This document shows positions 57,972 to 64,000 of a stretch of DNA of 64,000 nucleotides, piece by piece (position 1 is the first letter of the stretch; each line of letters starts with the position of its first letter). The position numbers and the translations under genes were made by a program. The stretch comes from Clostridiaceae bacterium M8S5 (GTDB taxonomy: Bacteria; Bacillota; Clostridia; Tissierellales; MCWD3): NCBI GenBank assembly GCA_029227815.1, contig CP118523.1, forward strand, positions 4,619,268-4,683,267, in the 5' to 3' direction. A model generated the notes under the pieces. That model was not told the origin of the DNA. It saw nothing but the letters and a program-made list of their open reading frames with translations, and made no database searches.

Positions 57972-58745
57972 ATGAAAAAAATATTAGGAATCATATTTAT
58001 ATTATTTGTATGTCTTATAAATTTTACAAGTGCAGAGGAAGTAGAAAATAATGAGCCAAAAGATACGATAGCTACATCGTTTAATGCAACTCAGGCAGAG
58101 TTCTTAGAGGCAAATTTGAATGCTTCAGATAAAATAGGGGATAAGTTTTTGACAATTGAAGAGTTAGAAAAACTTATAAATGATAAATTTTATTTAAAAG
58201 AAGAAGGGGAAAATATTAAAGCAGAAAATATACAGTTAAAAGAAATTTTATATACAGATAAAATTGATTCAGAAGATAATAGGCAAATAATAGTTTATGG
58301 GAAAGATATTGATGATGATTACATAACTTTATATTTATCTACATTTGGAGATGAGAAATATCAAGAAACAAGTTTATGCATTGAACTAAATGCGGATGAT
58401 ATCAATAAAATAAAGTTATGTGAAAATAAAATAAGTAATACCTTTTTATCGTTTAAAGCAAAACCACACATCACAACTTGTATAACAGGGACTTATAAAG
58501 GAGAGCTAAATCAAAGTAAAAGATACAAAATGGTTTATAAAGCACTGGATTCTGTAGGAGCAAAAGTAATTGAAGGATTAGATGAGAGCTCGTTAATAAG
58601 CGTCAGTGCATATTCTCCAAAACTAAAAGACTATATTTATAGTGGTGATAAAAAGATGAACTTAAATGTAGCCATGAGATACAATGAATATGAAAACAAG
58701 ACATATCTTTGGATGGCTACACCACTAATAACCACTGGTTATTAG
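57972..58745 (+). CDS. YwmB-family secreted protein (DUF1779)
   Basis: The 257-residue protein has an N-terminal signal segment (KKILGIIFILFVCLINF). The rest is mixed alpha/beta with the family-like ending YLWMATPLITTGY. I assign it to YwmB mainly because it lies between the atp operon and murA-spoIID, exactly where ywmB lies in Bacillus subtilis, and because the length and ending fit. Its function is not known. TTGGAGGTG precedes the ATG; murA follows 26 bases later. Confidence 0.7.
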   Translation: MKKILGIIFILFVCLINFTSAEEVENNEPKDTIATSFNATQAEFLEANLNASDKIGDKFLTIEELEKLINDKFYLKEEGENIKAENIQLKEILYTDKIDSEDNRQIIVYGKDIDDDYITLYLSTFGDEKYQETSLCIELNADDINKIKLCENKISNTFLSFKAKPHITTCITGTYKGELNQSKRYKMVYKALDSVGAKVIEGLDESSLISVSAYSPKLKDYIYSGDKKMNLNVAMRYNEYENKTYLWMATPLITTGY

Positions 58746-58771
58746 ATTGATACTTTACTAGGAGGGAAGCG

Positions 58772-60022
58772 ATGGCAAAAATAATCGTAGAAAAAAGCCC
58801 CTCTCTTAAAGGCACTGTCAGAATAAGTGGCTCTAAAAACTCAACATTACCTATTATAGCAGCTTCACTTCTTACAGAAGGAAGTTGTGTACTCAAAGAT
58901 GTTCCAAGGCTTATGGATGTCGAAGTAATTTGCCAAGTGCTATCATCATTAGGTGTAACAGTTGATTGGATAGGAGAAGATTCTTTAGAAATAACATCCA
59001 ATAGTCTAGAAAAATGTGAAGCGCCATATGAACTGATGAGAAAGATGAGAGCATCGTTTTTAATACTAGGACCTCTATTAGCTAGAAAGGGTAAAGCAAG
59101 AGTATCTTTACCGGGTGGTTGTGCAATAGGATCAAGACCAATAGATTTACATTTAAAAGGACTAAAAGCATTAGGTGCAGATATTACTATAGGTCATGGA
59201 TATATAGATGCTAAAGCAGATAAGCTAACTGGAAATAGGATATACATGGATTTTCCTAGTGTTGGAGCAACAGAAAATGTTATCATGGCAGCATGCTTAG
59301 CAGAAGGTGAGACGATAATAGAAAATGCAGCACAAGAACCAGAAATAGTTGACCTAGCAAATTTTCTAAGTAGCATGGGTGCAAAAATCAGTGGTGCAGG
59401 AACAAATACAATAAGGATAAATGGAGTTAAAGGGCTTAGAGGTTGCACACACACTATCATACCAGATAGAATTGAAGCAGGCACATATATGGTTGCAGCA
59501 GCTATTACCAATGGCGATGTAACTATAAAAAATGTTCTTAGCAATCATATTAAACCAATTATAGCAAAGCTCAGAGAAGCAGATGTAAATGTCATAGAAG
59601 GAGTAGACGAGATTAGAGTAATTGGTAATAAGCTAATAAAAGCAGTAGATATAAAAACGCTGCCTTATCCAGGGTTTCCTACTGATATGCAAGCACAATT
59701 CATGGCATTGATGGGAGTGGCAAATGGAACAAGTGTTATAGTAGAGACGGTTTTTGAAAACAGATTTATGCACGTTAATGAACTAAGGAGAATGGGTGCA
59801 GCAATAAAAATCGATGGAAGAAGTGCAATAATAGAAGGTACTAAAGATTTAACAGGAGCACCAGTAAAAGCAACAGATTTAAGAGCAGGTGTAGCATTAA
59901 TTCTAGCTGGATTAGTATCCAGTGAAGCAACAGAAATTAATGACATATATCATATAGACAGAGGATACGTAAACATAGAACAAAAGCTAACACAACTAGG
60001 GGCAAACATATATAGAGTTTAA
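58772..60022 (+). CDS. murA: UDP-N-acetylglucosamine 1-carboxyvinyltransferase
   Basis: The 416-residue enzyme has [18 protein letters not shown] and the catalytic Cys in [15 protein letters not shown] (C117), which is also the fosfomycin target. It performs the first committed step of peptidoglycan synthesis. [14 protein letters not shown] and [14 protein letters not shown] confirm it. AGGAGGGAAG precedes the ATG. Confidence 0.96.
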   Translation: MAKIIVEKSPSLKGTVRISGSKNSTLPIIAASLLTEGSCVLKDVPRLMDVEVICQVLSSLGVTVDWIGEDSLEITSNSLEKCEAPYELMRKMRASFLILGPLLARKGKARVSLPGGCAIGSRPIDLHLKGLKALGADITIGHGYIDAKADKLTGNRIYMDFPSVGATENVIMAACLAEGETIIENAAQEPEIVDLANFLSSMGAKISGAGTNTIRINGVKGLRGCTHTIIPDRIEAGTYMVAAAITNGDVTIKNVLSNHIKPIIAKLREADVNVIEGVDEIRVIGNKLIKAVDIKTLPYPGFPTDMQAQFMALMGVANGTSVIVETVFENRFMHVNELRRMGAAIKIDGRSAIIEGTKDLTGAPVKATDLRAGVALILAGLVSSEATEINDIYHIDRGYVNIEQKLTQLGANIYRV

Positions 60023-60032
60023 AAGATTGAAA

Positions 60033-60062
60033 AGGCAGAACTAAATAGTTCTGCCTTTCAGA
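60033..60062 (+). terminator. Rho-independent terminator after murA
   Basis: AAAGGCAGAACT at 60033-60044 pairs with AGTTCTGCCTTT at 60049-60060, a 12-bp stem with a 4-base loop. Confidence 0.85.
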
Positions 60063-60205
60063 TTGAATAAAAAGCCTGATTTCTACGATGTTATTAAAAT
60101 TAGTTGCTCAGTTACCTCTAACAGTCAGATATGTTACTCAATTCTTAATACGCCCCCAATTGAACTCTGACTACAGTCTGTTATCTTGATGACTTTGATA
60201 AGATA

Positions 60206-60240
60206 AAAGGCAAAACCAACAAAATGGTTCTGCCTTTATT
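60206..60240 (-). terminator. Terminator of the convergent spoIID gene
   Basis: AAAGGCAAAACCA at 60206-60218 pairs with TGGTTCTGCCTTT at 60225-60237 with one mismatch. It closely resembles the murA terminator, in keeping with local duplication. Confidence 0.6.
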
Positions 60241-61245
60241 TTATTTTTCATGAATATTAGTGATATCAATACCTGTATAATAGTGCTTTAATATATCCTC
60301 GTATGTATATCCATTGTTACCCATTCCGTTTGCACCCCACTGACTCATACCTACACCATGGCCATATCCTACTGTTTTTATTTGGATTTCATCCTTATCA
60401 GTTAAAACATATATTTTAAAATTAGTAGAGTTAAGATTGAAAAGTTCTCTGAGGTCTCTACCAGATACTACCTCATTATCAATTTTAACTTGAGTAATCC
60501 TCCCAGAATTGCTTTTATTAACTAATAAAATCTTATCTTTGATATTGTCCTCAGTCAGATGAATATTAGGGTATTTATTCTCTAGCTTGTTAATAAATGC
60601 TTCAATAGATAAGGATACCTGACCGTTTAATCTTGGAGCACCGTCTTCATGAGGACTAGGAACACTTCTTAAATAGTCCATTCTAGAAGCAAAATATTCT
60701 TCAGAGTTTTCTGTCATACCACCACTCACAGAGTGGAAAAGTGGTTCTATAAGATTATTATTATAAGTTACTATTTCTCCTTTAGTACTGAGGACAGAAG
60801 TTTCTATCTTAGGCCAATATTCTAGCATCCAATCCTTTCCATGTGTATCTTTTAAGCTTTCTTTAGATAACCATGCTTGACAGTGAACACCATTGCACAA
60901 TCCACTATCAGGATGGCTAGGATGGCCATTAGGGTATTTGCTTATTCTATATAGAGCAAATGTTCTAGCAGCTACAGCTTGTGCCTTTAGGGCTTCTAGA
61001 TTAAATTTGGCTGGCATTTCAGCAGCAACAACTCCCATTATATATTCTTCAAGAGGAACATCTATAACAGTTTGAGTTTTTGTATCAAACAGTTGTATTT
61101 CCATATCTTTTTCGATTTTCATATCTTTAATATCACTTATTATATCCTTGTCCTCAATTATGGCGTTATAAGTTTTAGAAATACCCAATGGAATAACAAT
61201 AGAGATTAACAAGACAAATAATATAACTACTAATATATTCTTCAT
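60241..61245 (-). CDS. spoIID: Stage II sporulation protein D
   Basis: The ATG at 61245 is used because AGGAGG overlaps the ATG six bases upstream. The 334-residue protein has one N-terminal helix and the SpoIID amidase/lytic domain: PLEEYIMGVVAAEMPAKFNL, EALKAQAVAARTFALY, SVSGGMTENSEE, DYLRSVPSPHEDGAP, and the ending VGYGHGVGMSQWGANGM. It degrades septal peptidoglycan during engulfment. Here it is on the opposite strand to murA, whereas in Bacillus they are codirectional. Confidence 0.95.
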   Translation of the reverse strand: MKNILVVILFVLLISIVIPLGISKTYNAIIEDKDIISDIKDMKIEKDMEIQLFDTKTQTVIDVPLEEYIMGVVAAEMPAKFNLEALKAQAVAARTFALYRISKYPNGHPSHPDSGLCNGVHCQAWLSKESLKDTHGKDWMLEYWPKIETSVLSTKGEIVTYNNNLIEPLFHSVSGGMTENSEEYFASRMDYLRSVPSPHEDGAPRLNGQVSLSIEAFINKLENKYPNIHLTEDNIKDKILLVNKSNSGRITQVKIDNEVVSGRDLRELFNLNSTNFKIYVLTDKDEIQIKTVGYGHGVGMSQWGANGMGNNGYTYEDILKHYYTGIDITNIHEK

Positions 61246-61406
61246 ATCCATCCTCCTGTGTTAGTGACTATATATAATCATATTCAATCTAAACAAAATT
61301 TATTACAAAGATAAAAGGTTAAAAAACCATAAAATTGTATAATGTTTGAACAATTGGAAATAATATTAATGAAATTATTGATTTATATGGAGGGGAGAAA
61401 TGAAAC

Positions 61407-62258
61407 GTGAGGAATAGAGAAAGCAAATTTAGCAAGGTTATAAACAAAATGAAAAATAGGATAAGCAAAGAAAGTTTTTACTTTGTGCTATTTGTTTGTA
61501 TTTGCATAGTAGCGATAACCTCTGTGTTTGTCTCAAGGCAAAACATTAAGAGGTATAAAAGCTTAGAATATAAATCACAAGTCAAAACGGATGGACTAAC
61601 AAGTGAAGTAAGAAACATATTCAGTGATAATAGTAATCCTAGAAAAGACAAAGCAAAAGATGAACCAATAACTAGTGTAATTGATACTAAAGAAGATGAA
61701 GTAATAAAGGCGGAAGAGTCTAATGAATCTTTAGATAAAAATAAGGACGAAGACTCAAATCCAAAGATAAAAGATAAACAACAACAAGGGGATATCGCTA
61801 CTAATGAAACAAAAAAGCAAAACGAGATACTAAAAACTATTGCTTTGCCTGTAGTAGGACAGATAACAAAAAAATTTGAAATAGAGAAATTAGTCTATTC
61901 AAAAACGCTAGAGCAATGGTGTACCCACAGTGGTATAGATATACAGGCTAGACATGGAAATGTAGTTAAAGCAGTATTAGACGGAAAAGTAATAGAAATA
62001 AAGACAACGCAAGAGTTGGGCAAAACTATAACATTGGATCATGGATATGGCATTATTACCAAATATGCATGCTTATCTACAGACAAAATGGTAAAAGAAG
62101 GTCAGAAAGTAAAAAAAGGTGATCCGATAAGTGGTGTAGGAAAAGGAGTTGGATTTGAATTAGTACAAGGTCCACACCTGCATTTTGAGCTATTAATAAA
62201 TGGCATGCATGTTGATCCACAGAAGTATTTGCCTGAAATTATGAACAAAGAACAATAA
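61407..62258 (+). CDS. SpoIIQ-like M23 endopeptidase
   Basis: The 283-residue protein has one membrane helix (about 24-43), a charged linker, and an M23/LytM domain with both zinc motifs intact: HSGIDIQ and GPHLHFEL. B. subtilis SpoIIQ has lost the first histidine, but clostridial ones keep it, so this copy should be able to bind zinc and cut peptides. It lies next to spoIID and spoIIID, the expected place. The GTG start follows GGAGGGGAG; the ATG just upstream runs into a stop. Confidence 0.88.
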   Translation: MRNRESKFSKVINKMKNRISKESFYFVLFVCICIVAITSVFVSRQNIKRYKSLEYKSQVKTDGLTSEVRNIFSDNSNPRKDKAKDEPITSVIDTKEDEVIKAEESNESLDKNKDEDSNPKIKDKQQQGDIATNETKKQNEILKTIALPVVGQITKKFEIEKLVYSKTLEQWCTHSGIDIQARHGNVVKAVLDGKVIEIKTTQELGKTITLDHGYGIITKYACLSTDKMVKEGQKVKKGDPISGVGKGVGFELVQGPHLHFELLINGMHVDPQKYLPEIMNKEQ

Positions 62259-62346
62259 TTAACTCCATATAACAGTTCTAATATGATATTTACAAGCATA
62301 AAATGTAAAAAATAAATAATACCTATGGCAAGGGGGGTTTAGACAT

Positions 62347-62601
62347 ATGAAAGATTATATAGAGGAGAGAGCCTTAGAAATTGCAAAATATATTATAAAA
62401 GAAAAGGCAACTGTTCGACAAACTGCAAATATTTTCGGAGTTAGTAAAAGTACTGTTCATAAGGACGTAACTGAACGCCTTCCAAGGATAAACCCTCTTA
62501 TTTCTATGAAGGTTAAAGAAGTTCTAGATAAGAATAAGGCTGAAAGACACATTAGAGGTGGAATAGCAACAAGAATGAAATACAAATCCTTAAGTGGGTG
62601 A
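62347..62601 (+). CDS. spoIIID: Sporulation transcription factor SpoIIID
   Basis: The 84-residue DNA-binding protein reads IEERALEIAKYIIKEKATVR, then ANIFGVSKSTVHKDVTERLP with the helix-turn-helix, and ends ATRMKYK. It switches mother-cell genes after SigE activation. AAGGGGGGTT precedes the ATG. spoIIID followed by mbl is conserved with Bacillus. Confidence 0.96.
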   Translation: MKDYIEERALEIAKYIIKEKATVRQTANIFGVSKSTVHKDVTERLPRINPLISMKVKEVLDKNKAERHIRGGIATRMKYKSLSG

Positions 62602-62627
62602 AGAAAAATTGCAGTATTAACAAGTGG

Positions 62628-62659
62628 AAATTATCCCTTTATAAAGGGGTAATTTTTTT
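62628..62659 (+). terminator. Rho-independent terminator after spoIIID
   Basis: AAATTATCCCTTT at 62628-62640 pairs with AAAGGGGTAATTT at 62643-62655 (one G-T pair), followed by more T. Confidence 0.8.
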
Positions 62660-62865
62660 GTCATTATTTATTTAAAAATAGAGGAATTGAGGAATAATCT
62701 ATAGAAATAACATAAATAGCATAATAAATACGGCTAAATATAGATTTATAACCTAAAATTACATTTTGGGAGATATAAAATTAGTACAATTTGGACATTT
62801 GCGTTGAAAAAGGATATTATTTTTTACTAATATATTATAATACGACAAGAAAGTGAGGTATGCTG

Positions 62866-63885
62866 ATGTTTTTTTTGAGATCGGATATAGGTATTGATTT
62901 GGGAACAGCAAGTGTTTTAGTATACATAAAAGGAAAAGGTATAGTATTGCAAGAACCTTCTGTAGTAGCAAAAGATAAAAATACTGATAAATTATTAGCA
63001 GTGGGAGAAGAAGCACGTCAAATGCTTGGTAAAACTCCAGGGAATATAGTTGCGATAAGACCACTCCGAGATGGAGTAATATCTGATTATGAAATAACAG
63101 AACGTATGTTAAGGCATTTTATAAACAAATCTATAGGAAGGAAACTACTAAGACCTAGAATAGTAGTGTGCGTACCTAGTGGAGTTACAGAAGTAGAGAA
63201 AAGAGCAGTACAAGATGCTAGTAATCAAGCAGGCGCAGTTAAAACGTATCTCATAGAAGAGCCTATAGCTGCAGCTATAGGGGCTGGACTCGATATAACA
63301 CAGCCTGATGGGCATATGGTAATAGACATGGGTGGAGGAACAACGGATATAGCAGTTATCTCATTAGGAGGTATAGTAGTTAGCAAATCTATAAAGGTAG
63401 CTGGGGATAAATTTGATGAAGCGATAATTAGATATATGAGAAAGAAACACAGTTTATTAATAGGAGAAAGAACAGCTGAAAGAATGAAAATAAATATTGG
63501 AACTGCATATAAAAGAAGCAAAGAAATATTTATGGACGTTAGAGGACGTAATTTAATAACAGGGCTTCCTACAACATTAAAAATAGGTTCGTCGAATATG
63601 GAAGAAGCACTTAAAGAGCCTGTTATGGCTATAGCAGATGCTGTTCATACAGTATTAGAAAGAACGCCTCCAGAGTTGGCAGCCGATATTAGCGAGAAAG
63701 GCATGATAATGACAGGTGGAGGATCATTATTATATGGATTAGATAAGCTTATAACAGAGAGAACGGGAACAGTTGCAAGAATAGTAGAAGATCCAATATC
63801 ATGCGTAGCTAAGGGAACAGGAAAATGTCTAGAGCATATAGACATTTTGGAATCAAGTATAATAACAGATAGTTATAAGAGATAA
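62866..63885 (+). CDS. mbl: MreB/Mbl-like cell-shape actin
   Basis: The ATG at 62866 is 7-8 bases after GTGAGG; one two codons upstream is less well placed. The 339-residue protein has DIGIDLGTASVLVYIKGKG, the phosphate loop VIDMGGGTTDIAVIS, IEEPIAAAIGAGL and the adenosine motif MTGGGSLLYGLDK. It forms filaments that guide wall synthesis. The Mbl name, rather than MreB, rests on its place after spoIIID. The final 115 bases of the window after it show no gene. Confidence 0.88.
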   Translation: MFFLRSDIGIDLGTASVLVYIKGKGIVLQEPSVVAKDKNTDKLLAVGEEARQMLGKTPGNIVAIRPLRDGVISDYEITERMLRHFINKSIGRKLLRPRIVVCVPSGVTEVEKRAVQDASNQAGAVKTYLIEEPIAAAIGAGLDITQPDGHMVIDMGGGTTDIAVISLGGIVVSKSIKVAGDKFDEAIIRYMRKKHSLLIGERTAERMKINIGTAYKRSKEIFMDVRGRNLITGLPTTLKIGSSNMEEALKEPVMAIADAVHTVLERTPPELAADISEKGMIMTGGGSLLYGLDKLITERTGTVARIVEDPISCVAKGTGKCLEHIDILESSIITDSYKR

Positions 63886-64000
63886 AAAAGTATTAGGAAC
63901 TAAGACCTAATAATCAAATATTTATAGAAATTTCTAGTTTCCTTTTGATAGAATAGAGTAAAGATTAAGTATACGCACTATATTATATGTTTAGTAAATA

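Overview
This window is AT-rich chromosomal DNA from an endospore-forming, low-GC Firmicute of the class Clostridia. I base that on spoIID, a spoIIQ-like gene and spoIIID, strong AGGAGG ribosome sites, frequent TTG and GTG starts, S-layer homology (SLH) proteins, and a kal-kce pair typical of amino-acid fermenters. The exact family is inference; Tissierellales- or Peptostreptococcaceae-like is plausible. No rRNA, tRNA, CRISPR array or prophage was seen.

Layout. (1) 1-6913: an ABC efflux locus of HlyD-type adaptors, MacB-type permeases and one ATPase. A 1.36-kb permease segment is present twice, nearly identical, and one copy carries two compensating frameshifts. A CtpA-like protease follows. 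(2) 7247-16435: the cell-surface region, with a large SLH protein behind a near-consensus promoter, a decayed HUH transposase, a full-length cholesterol-dependent cytolysin on the minus strand, a broken TolC-like gene and a second SLH protein. (3) 16655-23658: a MotA/TolQ-like plus MotB/OmpA-like motor pair, a lipoprotein, and an RND efflux adaptor and pump. (4) 23740-26892: a minus-strand ribosomally synthesised peptide (RiPP) locus, with four intact small Cys-rich peptides, one decayed copy and a radical SAM/SPASM maturase, followed by a gene-poor stretch holding a remnant of an RND pump gene. (5) 26893-41301: metabolic and housekeeping genes (kal-kce, fba-tal-glpX, rho, rpmE, tdk, DUF1385, prmC, prfA, antiporter, Sua5, phosphatase, rpiB, upp). 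(6) 41700-46598: a second RiPP locus, present as a full cassette (precursor, radical SAM, RRE, ABC exporter) and a partly deleted second copy that still ends in a fragment of the exporter gene. (7) 46742-63885: dCMP deaminase, cell-wall precursor genes, the complete F-ATPase operon, then ywmB-murA-spoIID-spoIIQ-spoIIID-mbl in the arrangement familiar from Bacillus.

The most promising new biology is the pair of radical-SAM RiPP systems. The minus-strand family has cysteines spaced every fifth residue (CX4CX4C), with one longer member that doubles the pattern. The plus-strand family shares a MNTLxFG leader and CxxC cores. In all three precursor-maturase arrangements a perfect stem-loop of 11 to 13 bp lies between the precursor(s) and the maturase, which suggests a shared way of making more substrate than enzyme. 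None of these small peptides is long enough to be called by ordinary gene finding; I translated them by hand. Other points of note are the cytolysin in a non-classical context, the double-module efflux adaptor, a protein phosphatase with a coiled-coil insert, a sodium-type c-ring signature, and a 30-residue hydrophobic ORF between atpE and atpF.
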